From NCBI RefSeq assembly GCF_002751875.1, contig NZ_NMZM01000009.1:1-64000 (forward strand): a stretch of DNA of 64,000 nucleotides. Reading direction: 5' to 3'. The translations under genes and the position numbers were made by a program. The notes under the pieces were generated by a model, which was not told where the DNA came from, ran no database searches, and saw only the letters and a program-made list of their open reading frames with translations. Positions 28,625 through 37,751 of the stretch are shown one piece after another (position 1 is the first letter of the stretch; each line of letters opens with the position of its first letter). Source of the stretch: Oceaniglobus indicus (GTDB lineage: Bacteria; Pseudomonadota; Alphaproteobacteria; Rhodobacterales; Rhodobacteraceae).

Positions 28625-29418
28625 AACGTCTCGTCCACATGTCAGATCTGCACTTCGGTCGGGACCGCCCCGATCTGGTGGGCGCTCTGACCCGCACCGT
28701 CAACGATCTGGCACCTGATCTGGTGGCGATTTCCGGCGATCTGACCCAGCGCGCCCGCAACCGGCAGTTCCAGGCGGCGCGCGCCTTCATCGACAGCCTG
28801 GATGCGCCGGTTCTGTGCGTGCCCGGCAACCACGATGTGCCGCTCGACAATCTCTGGGCCCGGGCGTTCCATCCGTGGCGGCGCTATAAGCGCTGGATCG
28901 CCGAGGATCTGGAGCCGACGCACACCGACGACCATATGATCGTCGTCGGGATCAACACCATGAACCCGATCTTCTGGCAGCGCGGCTGGTTCTCGCGGCG
29001 GGACATCGCCAAGGTGCGCCGGGCCTTTGCCGGTGAAAAAAGCCGGATCCGAATTGTTGTCGTCCACCACCCGCTGGAACATCTGCCCGGCGAACGCAAA
29101 CGCCTGATCAAGGGGGCCGACCGCGCGCTGTCGGCGCTGGACGCCTGCGGCACCGACATTGTCCTGTCGGGGCATCTGCACACATGGTCGGCGGCGCTGT
29201 TTGCCAGCCGGCCCGACCGGCGCGGTGCGCTTCAGGTTCAGGCGGGCACCGGGCTGTCCACCCGACAGCGGGGCGAGGCGAACGATTTCAACCTGTTGAC
29301 GCTGGGCGCAGGCCGCGTGCGTGTCGAGCGTTTTGCCGCCGAAGATGCCGCAACCGGCTTTGTCGCGGATCGCGAGGTGGTGTTTGCCCTGGGCGATCGG
29401 GGCTGGGCCGTATCGTGA
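28621..29418 (+). CDS. Calcineurin-like metallophosphoesterase
   Basis: The 265-residue protein has the five metal motifs of the family: SDLHFG, SGDLTQ, PGNHD, VVHHPLE and SGHLHTW. It probably hydrolyses a phosphodiester or phosphomonoester (for example a nucleotide or lipid phosphate) in the cytoplasm, but the substrate cannot be told. It overlaps the lipid-kinase-like gene and is convergent with the Fur-family gene. Confidence 0.9.
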   Translation: MKRLVHMSDLHFGRDRPDLVGALTRTVNDLAPDLVAISGDLTQRARNRQFQAARAFIDSLDAPVLCVPGNHDVPLDNLWARAFHPWRRYKRWIAEDLEPTHTDDHMIVVGINTMNPIFWQRGWFSRRDIAKVRRAFAGEKSRIRIVVVHHPLEHLPGERKRLIKGADRALSALDACGTDIVLSGHLHTWSAALFASRPDRRGALQVQAGTGLSTRQRGEANDFNLLTLGAGRVRVERFAAEDAATGFVADREVVFALGDRGWAVS

Positions 29419-29425
29419 GGCCGCG

Positions 29426-29839
29426 TCAGTCGGATTTCTTGGGAATGCCGTAAAGCTCCATCCGGTGCCCCTTCAACTCATAGCCCAGCTTGGCGGCGAT
29501 GCGTTCCTGCAGCGCCTCGATTTCGGGGTCGACGAATTCGATCACGGCACCGGTGGACAGGTCGATCAGGTGGTCGTGGTGATCGCGCTCGGCGTCCTCG
29601 TAACGGGCCCGGCCGTCACCGAACTCCAGCTTTTCCAGAATGCCCGCTTCCTCGAACAGCTTCACGGTGCGATAGACCGTCGCCAGCGAGATCCGGGGAT
29701 CGCGTTCCGTCGCCCGGGCATACAGGATCTCGACATCGGGATGGTCGGGCGAGTCTTCCAGTACGGATGCGATGGTGCGCCGCTGTTCGGTCATGCGCAG
29801 GCCCTTGGCCTCGCAACGGTCGATGATGCCCTCGGCCAT
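29426..29839 (-). CDS. Fur-family transcriptional regulator
   Basis: The 137-residue regulator has a winged helix (RISLATVYRTVKLFEEAGILEKLEF) and a metal-sensing part with ERDHHDHLIDLSTGAVIEFVD, as in Fur/Mur. Only one cysteine is present, near the N-terminus, so the CxxC structural zinc site of E. coli Fur is absent. In Rhodobacterales the closest named relatives are Fur/Mur, which respond to iron or manganese. Which metal it senses is not shown here. No transporter gene is adjacent. Confidence 0.9.
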   Translation of the reverse strand: MAEGIIDRCEAKGLRMTEQRRTIASVLEDSPDHPDVEILYARATERDPRISLATVYRTVKLFEEAGILEKLEFGDGRARYEDAERDHHDHLIDLSTGAVIEFVDPEIEALQERIAAKLGYELKGHRMELYGIPKKSD

Positions 29840-29951
29840 GTGCGCTCACTCTCCGCCGGTCTGTCTCGGGTCACGGCTTTAGCCCATGATGCACGCGCGC
29901 TCCACCCCATATCGGTGCGGGCTGCGAATGGCGCCGGTGCCGTGCGCCGCG

Positions 29952-30809
29952 TCAGAGGGTCAGCCGGCCTTCCATGATCCGCACCGCGTTGCCCGAAATC
30001 CGGACCGAGCGGCACAACCCGTCGATCACCTCGGTGTCGATCCGGATCCGGCTGGGGCGGCCCATGTCGACACCCTGCTCCAGCAACAGCGTCAACGACC
30101 GGTCTTCGATCTGTGACAGGAACGCACCCAGCGCCGCCGCGGCGCTGCCGGTGGCGGGGTCTTCGGGGATGTTGTCGAGCGGCGCAAACATCCTTGCGTG
30201 GACGGATGCACCGTCGCGCACATAGAACAGCACGGCAAAGTCGAGATCAGAGGGATAGGCCGCGGCGGCGCGACGAAACGCGCCCGTGTCGGGGACCACG
30301 GCCGACAGGGCGGCATCATCGGTCAGCTCGGCCAGCACGAAGGGCAACCCGACCCCGGCCTGGACGGGCAGGTGCCGGTCGGTGCGGATCTGGCCGGGCA
30401 GCAAGCCACCGCAGGCCGCCACGTCGCCGGCTTGGGGATGGGAATCGATGCGCAGGGGCTGGGTGGTCGTGAAGGTCGCGCCATCGTCATCGACGGTGCA
30501 GTCGATCGGCCCAACGCCCAGTTCCAGCGTTTGCCGTCCGCCCCGGCCCAGATCGAACAGCGCGGTGGCCGTCCCGATCAGCGGATGACCGGCGAAGGGG
30601 ACTTCCATCGTGGGGGTGAAGATCCGCACCCGCGCGGTATGCGCCGGATCGGTGGGCGGATAGACAAAGGTGGTTTCGGAAAAGTTGAACTCGCGGGCAA
30701 TCTTCTGCAACGCGTCCTCGGCCAGGCCGCGCGCATCGGTGATGATGGCCAGGGGGTTGCCGCCGAACGGGCGGTCGGTAAAGACATCGTAGACAATGTA
30801 ATCGGTCAT
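29952..30809 (-). CDS. PhzF-family isomerase
   Basis: The 285-residue protein has the PhzF double hot-dog fold markers: YDVFTDRPFGGNPLAII near the N-terminus, the FSETTFVYPP segment with the catalytic Glu, PFAGHPLIGTA, and DPATGSAAAALGAFL. The family carries out isomerisations such as that in phenazine synthesis. No phenazine genes are present, so this is a housekeeping-type paralog of unknown substrate. The start at MTDYIVYDVF is the family start. Confidence 0.9.
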   Translation of the reverse strand: MTDYIVYDVFTDRPFGGNPLAIITDARGLAEDALQKIAREFNFSETTFVYPPTDPAHTARVRIFTPTMEVPFAGHPLIGTATALFDLGRGGRQTLELGVGPIDCTVDDDGATFTTTQPLRIDSHPQAGDVAACGGLLPGQIRTDRHLPVQAGVGLPFVLAELTDDAALSAVVPDTGAFRRAAAAYPSDLDFAVLFYVRDGASVHARMFAPLDNIPEDPATGSAAAALGAFLSQIEDRSLTLLLEQGVDMGRPSRIRIDTEVIDGLCRSVRISGNAVRIMEGRLTL

Positions 30810-31001
30810 GGCGCGCGCTTTCCTTCCGGGTTGTGCAACGTTGCACCAGAACACGAGGTCAGGGAAAGCGCCTTGCGCCCGCACCGGCAGATCGGGATGG
30901 GTGGCGCGCGAACACATCCCGGGGTTTCCGCCGCCGTTCAGGGGCGCCGGGCGTCTGGAAAATTCCGGGGACGGCCACGTTCGATGCGGCCCGGAGGGGA
31001 A

Positions 31002-31027
31002 GGGGCCGCATCGCCCGATACGGCCCC
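31002..31027 (-). terminator. Terminator-like hairpin after the TerB-like gene
   Basis: The minus strand forms an 11-pair stem, GGGGCCGTATC with GATGCGGCCCC (one G-U pair), around GGGC. It starts 9 bases after the stop of the minus-strand gene. The stem is strong, but the tail (TTCCCC) is poor in T, so it may need help to terminate. Confidence 0.5.
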
Positions 31028-31035
31028 GTTCCGGG

Positions 31036-31722
31036 TTACACCGTGTAAAGCGGCGTCTTGCCCTGGGCTGTGTGGATCTCGTTGACGTCCGTTTCCGAGA
31101 TGCCCAGCCGCTTGGCGAGACGATCCAGGAACTCGGCCTCGGGGCGGTTGTCAGGCTGGATCGCCATCAGTGCACCGGCGTAGACTTCGACTTCCATGCC
31201 GCCGGGCACGTCGCGGGCCAGGGCCTCGACATCCACCGGCGCGGACAGCGCGTGATCCAGGAAGGCGCGGTCCGACGGGTCGGCGTCGCCCAGCACTTCC
31301 CACAGCGCGCGGCGCTCGGTCTCGTCGATCTCGCCGTCGGCCTTCGCGGCCATGACCATGGCGCGGATCACGAGACCCGCTTCCTCTTCGTCGTTGACCG
31401 GCTTGGTGGTGTCCAGCAGGCCCTTCATCTTCTGCGCACCCGCCGCGCCGCCGGTGACGCCGGCCAGACCGCCAAGCATCCCGCCGATGCCGCCGGCGCC
31501 CGAAGCACCCGCGTCGCCACCGGGTGTCCCGGTCATGTTGCCACCAGCACCACCCCCGAGGCCGACCGCATCCAGAAGGCCGCCCAGGCCGCCGCCCGAT
31601 CCCTTGTTTTCGGCCAGCTTGCGCCGGACACCGTCCATTCCGCCATTCCGGCTGAACGATTGCACGCCCTTGGCGGCGACATAGGCGATGGCCAGTTTGC
31701 CCAGCATCTTGGTCAGCGACAT
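31036..31722 (-). CDS. TerB/DUF533 family protein
   Basis: The 228-residue protein has a short N-terminal helix, a long Gly-rich linker (about residues 42-100, with LGGLLDAVGLGGGAGG) and a C-terminal TerB-like helical domain (VIRAMVMAAKADGEIDETER, with the acidic pair typical of that fold). TerB domains bind metal and sit in stress or phage-defence pathways, but DUF533 proteins of this type have no proven role. It stands alone. Confidence 0.85.
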   Translation of the reverse strand: MSLTKMLGKLAIAYVAAKGVQSFSRNGGMDGVRRKLAENKGSGGGLGGLLDAVGLGGGAGGNMTGTPGGDAGASGAGGIGGMLGGLAGVTGGAAGAQKMKGLLDTTKPVNDEEEAGLVIRAMVMAAKADGEIDETERRALWEVLGDADPSDRAFLDHALSAPVDVEALARDVPGGMEVEVYAGALMAIQPDNRPEAEFLDRLAKRLGISETDVNEIHTAQGKTPLYTV

Positions 31723-31792
31723 TCATATTCTCCCATGAAAAACATTTCGCAAGAGATAGGAACGCGCGGTTCCGGATTCTAGGGCGCCGCGT

Positions 31793-33049
31793 CTAAAGCA
31801 GGTCGCGCTGGCGGGCGGTGCTTTCGGCAACGCGCGCCACGGTCAGCCCCTGCACGATGATTGAAAACACCACCACGACATAGGTGCAGGTCAGGATCAG
31901 CGGCTTCCATTCACCGTCGGGCAGGGACAGCGCCAGCGCGACGGAAATGCCGCCCTTCAGGCCGCCCCATGTCATCACCGGGATCACCCCGGGATCGAAG
32001 GTGCGGAACGGTTGCAACATCAGGATCGGAACCGCCACGGCCACCAGCCGCGCCACCAGCACCAGCGCGATGGACAGCGCGCCGGTCACCAGGGCCGAAG
32101 TGTCGAAGGCGACGGCGAAGACTTCGAACCCGATCATCAGGAACAGGACAGCGTTCAGGATCTCGTCCACCAGTTTCCAGAAGCCGTCGACATAGCGGCG
32201 GGTTTCGTCGGACATGCCCTCGCGGGTGCCGACATCGCCGATCAGAAGCCCGGCGCAGACCGCCATGATCGGCGCACTGACATGCAGTGCGACAGCCAGT
32301 TCATAGCCACCAAAGGCAAGGCCCAGCGTCAGAAGCACCTCGAGCGAGTAATCGTCGATCCGTTTCATCAGCTGAAACGTCAGCCAGCCCAGGACGATCC
32401 CCAGAACCGCGCCGCCGCCTGCCTCCTGCGCGAACAGGATCGCGGCGTCGGCGACTTCGTTGTGGCCGCCTGCATGTTCGCGGGTCGATGGAAACGCCAG
32501 GCCGACAAGGACCAGGAACACGACATACCCGACCCCGTCGTTGAACAGCGACTCACCGGCGATCTTGGTTTCCATCGACTGCGGCAGGTCGGTTTCGCGC
32601 AACACGCCCAGCACCGCGACCGGATCGGTGGGCGAGATCAGCGCGCCGAAGACCAGCGCCACCAGCAAGGGCATGCCGGTCAGCCAGCTAAAGCCGACCC
32701 CCACAACCGTCGTCGACAGCGCGATACCGATGGTCGCCATCAGGAACACCGGCAGCCATTGCGCCCTGAGATCGCCCAGCTTGACGTGCAGCGCGCCGGC
32801 GAACAGCATCAGGCCCAGCATCCCCTCAAGCAGCGCGTCGGAAAAGTCGATCCCGGTGACGACCGCGCGCACCTCGTCGGCCATGCCCAACGCGGGCCAG
32901 ACCAGATCGGCGCCGATGATGCCGAGCGACGCGATCAGCGCGACGACCATGATCCCGATCGACGAGGGCAGGCGCAGGAAAAGATAGTTGATCGCGCCGA
33001 ACAGCCCCGCCAGCACGATCATGGACGAGGTGATTTGAAGGAAATTCAT
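31793..33049 (-). CDS. Cation:proton antiporter (NhaP/CPA1 type)
   Basis: The 418-residue inner-membrane protein has about 12 helices and the CPA1 signatures GALISPTDPVAVLGVL and KIAGESLFNDGVGYVVF, the second with the conserved ND pair. It exchanges Na+ or K+ for H+. The start ATG at 33049 removes 119 residues of unlike sequence found in the longer frame. It is divergent from the pxp operon. Confidence 0.93.
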   Translation of the reverse strand: MNFLQITSSMIVLAGLFGAINYLFLRLPSSIGIMVVALIASLGIIGADLVWPALGMADEVRAVVTGIDFSDALLEGMLGLMLFAGALHVKLGDLRAQWLPVFLMATIGIALSTTVVGVGFSWLTGMPLLVALVFGALISPTDPVAVLGVLRETDLPQSMETKIAGESLFNDGVGYVVFLVLVGLAFPSTREHAGGHNEVADAAILFAQEAGGGAVLGIVLGWLTFQLMKRIDDYSLEVLLTLGLAFGGYELAVALHVSAPIMAVCAGLLIGDVGTREGMSDETRRYVDGFWKLVDEILNAVLFLMIGFEVFAVAFDTSALVTGALSIALVLVARLVAVAVPILMLQPFRTFDPGVIPVMTWGGLKGGISVALALSLPDGEWKPLILTCTYVVVVFSIIVQGLTVARVAESTARQRDLL

Positions 33050-33269
33050 CGGCGGTTCTTTCCGGTTCGGACGCTGCGCGTGCGATAGACCAAGCGCGTT
33101 CGGCTGCAAAGGGTTTCGCGGCAATTCGCCGAACCTGCCCCGTATGGCACGAGACGCGTGCGCGCGGCGATGCGTCATGGGCAAAGTTCGCGATTTCGCA
33201 CCTTTGCGCCTGACAAGGGGAAGGGCCGTCGTTATCTTGGGCGTGACGATGCGGACGAAAGGCAGTGCC

Positions 33270-34040
33270 ATGGCGATCACGGTCGATCTCAACGCCGATC
33301 TGGGCGAAAGTTTCGGCCCCTGGACCATGGGCGACGACGCCGCGATGCTGAAGATCGTGACCTCGGCCAACATCGCCTGCGGCGGCCATGCGTCCGACCC
33401 CGACACGATGGTGGCGACGCTGCGCGAGGCGGGGGCGAACGGCGTGATCGCGGGCGCCCATCCCGGCTATGCCGACCCCATGGCCTTCGGGCGGCGGGTG
33501 TTGCCGATGTCGACGGATCAGATCGAACGCATGGTCGCCACGCAGATCGGCGCGCTGCTGGGCGCGGCGGCCCTGGCGGGCGTTCAGGTGCGATACGTCA
33601 AGGCGCACGGCGCGCTGTCCAATGTCGCAAGCGATGATCGCGGTGTGGCGGACGCCGTGGCGCGGGCGGTGCGGGCGGTGTCGCGCGATCTGGCCCTGCT
33701 GGCGATTTCGGGAACCGAACTTGAAGGCGCAGGTCACGGCCAGAACCTTGACGTGCATTCCGAGATTTTCGCCGACCGGGCCTATCTGACCACCGGCCGC
33801 CTTGTGCCCCGGTCCCGCGACGGTGCGATGATCCACGACCCGGACGAGGCCGGGCGGCGCATGGTGCGGGTGCTGGAAACCGGCCGGATGCCGACCATCG
33901 ACGGCGGCGAGATCGCGCTGGCGGCCCATTCGATCTGCGTGCACGGCGACAGCCCCGGCGCGGTGGACATGGCCCGCCACGTCCGCCGCACCCTGACCGA
34001 TGCGGGGATCACAATCGCCCCGTTCATGGCGCCGCGATGA
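33270..34040 (+). CDS. pxpA: 5-oxoprolinase subunit A (LamB/YcsF family)
   Basis: The 256-residue protein begins MAITVDLNADLGESFGPW and has NIACGGHASD and the YVKAHGALSN segment, the family markers. With PxpB and PxpC it forms the ATP-dependent bacterial 5-oxoprolinase that converts pyroglutamate, a damage product of glutamine, to glutamate. The three genes overlap or abut, in the order A-B-C. Confidence 0.94.
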   Translation: MAITVDLNADLGESFGPWTMGDDAAMLKIVTSANIACGGHASDPDTMVATLREAGANGVIAGAHPGYADPMAFGRRVLPMSTDQIERMVATQIGALLGAAALAGVQVRYVKAHGALSNVASDDRGVADAVARAVRAVSRDLALLAISGTELEGAGHGQNLDVHSEIFADRAYLTTGRLVPRSRDGAMIHDPDEAGRRMVRVLETGRMPTIDGGEIALAAHSICVHGDSPGAVDMARHVRRTLTDAGITIAPFMAPR

Positions 34041-34714
34041 CGGATTTCCCCCGCTTCGTCGCGGTGTCGGACCGCGCCGTCCTGGCCGAGTTCGGCGACC
34101 AGATCGACACCGATATCTACGCCGATGTCCTCCGCCTGGACCGGGCGCTGGCGGCCCAACCGGTCGCGGGCCTGATCGAGGCGGTTCCGGCCTATGCCAA
34201 CCTTCTGGTGGTGTTCGATCCGCTGGAAACCGACCACGACGAGGTGAGCGCGGGCCTGCGCGCGCTGCTGGACGGTGCACAGGACGCGCCGGAACAGACC
34301 ACCGCCCGCCGCGTCGCGGTCTGTTATGACGGCGATCTCGCGCCCGACCTGGAAGAGGTCGCGCGCCAGTCGGGCTTGAGCGTCGAAGAGGCGATCAACG
34401 CCCACCTGTCCGGCGACTACAGCGTGTTCCTCTACGGGTTCGCACCCGGTTATGCCTATATGGCCGGCGTGCCCGAGGCGCTGCAACTGCCGCGAAAACC
34501 CGCCGCCGTCCGCGGGGTGCCCGCGGGCAGCGTGATCATCGCCGGGCCACAGTGCCTGATCACCACGCTGACCATGCCGACGGGATGGTGGATCATCGGC
34601 CGCTCGCCCACCCCCGTCCTGACCGGCGACGCCGACCGGCCGTTCCTGTTCGACGTCGGCGATCCGGTCACGTTCGAGCGGATCGACCGCGCCGCGTTCG
34701 AGGCCGCGACATGA
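34037..34714 (+). CDS. pxpB: 5-oxoprolinase subunit B (KipI family)
   Basis: A 225-residue protein of the KipI/allophanate-hydrolase-subunit-1 type, with RRVAVCYDGDLAPDLEEVA, YSVFLYGFAPGYAYMAGVPE and PAGSVIIAGPQCLITTL. It binds PxpC to make the oxoproline-cleaving part. The start overlaps the pxpA stop by four bases. Confidence 0.94.
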   Translation: MTDFPRFVAVSDRAVLAEFGDQIDTDIYADVLRLDRALAAQPVAGLIEAVPAYANLLVVFDPLETDHDEVSAGLRALLDGAQDAPEQTTARRVAVCYDGDLAPDLEEVARQSGLSVEEAINAHLSGDYSVFLYGFAPGYAYMAGVPEALQLPRKPAAVRGVPAGSVIIAGPQCLITTLTMPTGWWIIGRSPTPVLTGDADRPFLFDVGDPVTFERIDRAAFEAAT

Positions 34715-35721
34715 GCGTCGCGCGCTTCAAGGTCGTTCACGCCGGACCCCATTGTTCGGTGCAGGATGCCGGGCGTCCGGGCAACATGCGGTTCGGCGTG
34801 CCCGCGTCCGGCCCGATGGACCGGCTGGCGTTCGATGCCGCCCACGCCGCCATCGGGAACCCCCAAGGTGGCGCGCTGATCGAGGTGTCGATGGGAGGTC
34901 TGACGCTGGAATGCACCGAAGGCGCGGTGGGCTTTGCCGTCGCGGGCGGTGGTTTCAAGGTGACGCTTGATCGTGAAACGCTGGGCCCCTGGTGCGTCGC
35001 ATCCATGGTGGCGGGGCAGACCCTGACGATCCGCCCCGGCGAATGGGGCAGCTGGGCGTGCCTCGCCTTTGGCGGAACGCTTGAGGTGGAGACATGGCTG
35101 GGCTCGGCCGCGACCCATGCGCAATCGGGGTTCGGGGGCGGGGCGATCACGTCGGGCCAGGTCGTGACGGTGGCCGGCGCCGAACGCCGCGACGGGCGCG
35201 CCACGGCGATTGAACCGCCTACCTTTGCGCGTCCCGGCGCGAAGGTGCCGGTGGTGCCCGGCCCGCAGGACCGTTTCTTCGCGCCCGAAACCCTGGCGGC
35301 CCTGACATCTGAAACCTTCCGGATCGGCGACGCCTATGACCGGATGGGCGTGCGCCTGTCCGGGGTGGCCCTGCCCGTGGCGGGCAGCCTCGACATGCCG
35401 TCCGAGCCGGTGCTGAAGGGGTCGGTCCAGGTCTCGGGCGATGGCACCCCGACGGTGTTGCTGGCCGATCACCAGACCACCGGCGGATATCCCAAGATCG
35501 CGACCGTGCCGGGGCACGCACTGGATGCGTTCTGTCAGTCGCGCAGCGGCGATGCCGTGCGGTTCGTGGCCGTCACCCCCGAAGCCGCGCTGAAACAGGC
35601 GCGGGCCGATCATGACCGGCGCGCGGCCTTCCTTGGCGCACTGGCCGAAGCGCCGGGATCGCTGGCCGACCGTCTGGCACGGGCGAACCTGATCGATGGC
35701 GTCACGGACGGTGGGGATTGA
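34711..35721 (+). CDS. pxpC: 5-oxoprolinase subunit C (biotin-dependent carboxyltransferase-like)
   Basis: The 336-residue protein has FKVVHAGPHCSVQDAGRPG and RFGVPASGPMDRLAFDAAH near the N-terminus and ADHQTTGGYPKIATVP in the C-terminal part, which are the marks of the KipA/UAHS-2 family. The start overlaps pxpB as ATGA. It completes the PxpABC enzyme. The next gene begins only four bases later. Confidence 0.94.
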   Translation: MSVARFKVVHAGPHCSVQDAGRPGNMRFGVPASGPMDRLAFDAAHAAIGNPQGGALIEVSMGGLTLECTEGAVGFAVAGGGFKVTLDRETLGPWCVASMVAGQTLTIRPGEWGSWACLAFGGTLEVETWLGSAATHAQSGFGGGAITSGQVVTVAGAERRDGRATAIEPPTFARPGAKVPVVPGPQDRFFAPETLAALTSETFRIGDAYDRMGVRLSGVALPVAGSLDMPSEPVLKGSVQVSGDGTPTVLLADHQTTGGYPKIATVPGHALDAFCQSRSGDAVRFVAVTPEAALKQARADHDRRAAFLGALAEAPGSLADRLARANLIDGVTDGGD

Positions 35722-35725
35722 GCGG

Positions 35726-37369
35726 ATGGCGCGTGCGAAAAACGTCCTGTTCATCATGTGTGACCAGTTGCGCCACGATTATCTGTCCTGCGGCGGTCAT
35801 CCGCACCTGCACACCCCGCATATCGATGGGCTGGCCGCGCGCGGCGTCCGGTTCGACCGCGCCTATGTGCAATCGCCGATCTGCGGGCCCTCGCGGATGA
35901 GCTTTTATACCGGGCGTTATGTCATCTCGCACGGGTCGTCATGGAACTCTTATCCGCTGAAGGTGGGGGAGCTGACGCTGGGCGATCATCTGCGCCCTCT
36001 CGGGGTCGATACCGTGCTGATCGGCAAGACCCACATGAAGGCCGATGCCGAGGGCATGGCGCGCTATGGGATCGAACCCGGCACGGTGATCGGCGCGCGG
36101 CTGGCGGAATGCGGCTTTGACGTCTTCGAACGCGATGACGGGCTGCATCCCGACACCGGCTATGCCACGTCGCCGCGTTACAACGACTGGCTGCGCGCAC
36201 GGGGCTATGACGATGCCAATCCGTGGCAGGCGGCGGCCAATTCCGTGGACCCCGAGGGGAATGAAACTGGAACGGGATGGTTTCTGAAATATTCCGACCG
36301 CGCCGCGAAGGTGGCCGAGGAGCACAGCGAAACGCCCTATCTGACCACACGGTTCATGGAGTTCATCGACAGTCGCACCGACGACACGCCATGGATGTGC
36401 CATCTGTCGTTCATCAAGCCGCACTGGCCCTATATCGTGCCCGCGCCCTATCACGACATGTTCGGCCCCGACACCTGGCTGCCACCGGTGCGCGCCGAGT
36501 CCGAGCGGAACGATCCGCACCCGGTTTACAAGGCGTTCATGGACCTGCGGGTGTCGCGCAATTTCTCTCGCGACGATGTGCGCGAAACGGTGCTGCCCGG
36601 TTACATGGGCCTGATCAAACAGATGGACGACCAGATGGGGCGGTTGTTCGCCTTTCTTGACGACCGGGGGTTGTCAGACGACACGATGATCGTTTTCACC
36701 TCGGATCACGGCGATTATCTGGGCGATCATTGGCTGGGCGAGAAAGAGCTGTTTCACGACCCCTCGGTGCGGATTCCCCTGATCGTGTACGACCCGTCGC
36801 CCGAGGCCGACGCCACCCGCGGCACCGTGTCGGATGCCCTGGTCGAGGCGATCGATCTTGCACCGACCTTCCTTGAAACCTTCGGCGGCACGGCCCAACC
36901 CCACCGGCTTGAAGGGCGGTCGCTGCTGCCGCTTTTGCGCGGGGAAAATCCGCCGTGGCGCAAGGTGGCGATCTCGGAATACGACTATGCCCCCACGGCG
37001 GTGCGTGCCGCGCTGGGCCGGGGGGCGGGCGATTGCCGGTTGATCATGGCCGTATCGCAGCGTTGGAAATATGTCTTTGCCGAAGGGTTCCGCCCGATGC
37101 TGTTCGATCTTGTGGCCGATCCGCAGGAGTTGAACGACCTCGGCGCCGACCCGGCCTGTGCCGATGTGTGCTCCGACATGCGCGAGCATGTGTTTGCCTG
37201 GGCCCGCGCACAACGACAGCGGATCACGATGTCGGACGCGGCGATCCTGTCGCAATCCGAACGCCGGACGGTCGATGCCGGCATCCTGATCGGGTTCTGG
37301 GACGAGGATGAACTGTCGCGGATGAAGCGCGAAACCGACGCTGATCAGCCGGGCAGGGACAACGCCTGA
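35726..37369 (+). CDS. Phosphonate monoester hydrolase / sulfatase-superfamily enzyme
   Basis: The 547-residue protein has the alkaline-phosphatase-superfamily metal site (LFIMCDQLRHDYL), the formylglycine motif CGPSR (53-57) that is matured by an FGE, and the second metal site FTSDHGDYLGDHWLGEKELF. Overall it looks like the phosphonate monoester hydrolases of Rhizobium, which also cleave phosphodiesters and sulfates. No signal peptide, so it is cytoplasmic. It starts four bases after pxpC and its 3' end overlaps the convergent thioesterase gene by 25 bases. Confidence 0.88.
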   Translation: MARAKNVLFIMCDQLRHDYLSCGGHPHLHTPHIDGLAARGVRFDRAYVQSPICGPSRMSFYTGRYVISHGSSWNSYPLKVGELTLGDHLRPLGVDTVLIGKTHMKADAEGMARYGIEPGTVIGARLAECGFDVFERDDGLHPDTGYATSPRYNDWLRARGYDDANPWQAAANSVDPEGNETGTGWFLKYSDRAAKVAEEHSETPYLTTRFMEFIDSRTDDTPWMCHLSFIKPHWPYIVPAPYHDMFGPDTWLPPVRAESERNDPHPVYKAFMDLRVSRNFSRDDVRETVLPGYMGLIKQMDDQMGRLFAFLDDRGLSDDTMIVFTSDHGDYLGDHWLGEKELFHDPSVRIPLIVYDPSPEADATRGTVSDALVEAIDLAPTFLETFGGTAQPHRLEGRSLLPLLRGENPPWRKVAISEYDYAPTAVRAALGRGAGDCRLIMAVSQRWKYVFAEGFRPMLFDLVADPQELNDLGADPACADVCSDMREHVFAWARAQRQRITMSDAAILSQSERRTVDAGILIGFWDEDELSRMKRETDADQPGRDNA

Positions 37370-37749
37370 TCTTCGGGCGGGATCACCCGCTTGATCCCCG
37401 AACTGGAAATCGCGACGAAGGTGAAATCGCCTTCGGTCACCATCGTCCGGTCGCCGGTGTTCTGCCGCGTGACCCATGTTTCGACGTGCAGCGTCATGGA
37501 CGTGCGCCCGACCCGCGTGACTTCGGTATAGACCGACACCAGGTCGCCGACATAGATCGGCGCGTGAAACCGCATGGCGTCAATGGCGACGGTGGCGCAG
37601 CGCCCCTTGGCGCGGGCGGCGGCGGTCACGCCGGCGGCGATGTCCATCTGACTGATGACCCAGCCGCCGAAGATGTCGCCGCCCGAATTGGTGTCCTTCG
37701 GGAATGCCAGCGTCTGGATCGTCAGGGTGCCGTCGGGGGTGTCCTGCAT
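37345..37749 (-). CDS. Acyl-CoA thioesterase (YciA-like hot-dog)
   Basis: The 134-residue hot-dog protein has TLAFPKDTNSGGDIFGGWV, with the catalytic Asp in NSGGDIFGGW, and RFHAPIYVGDLVSVY, typical of YciA/acyl-CoA hydrolases. The start at MQDTPDGTLTIQ is the family start. Its 3' end overlaps the sulfatase gene on the other strand. The FAH-family gene lies two bases upstream in the same direction, so both are co-transcribed. Confidence 0.9.
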   Translation of the reverse strand: MQDTPDGTLTIQTLAFPKDTNSGGDIFGGWVISQMDIAAGVTAAARAKGRCATVAIDAMRFHAPIYVGDLVSVYTEVTRVGRTSMTLHVETWVTRQNTGDRTMVTEGDFTFVAISSSGIKRVIPPEDQALSLPG

Positions 37750-37751
37750 CG

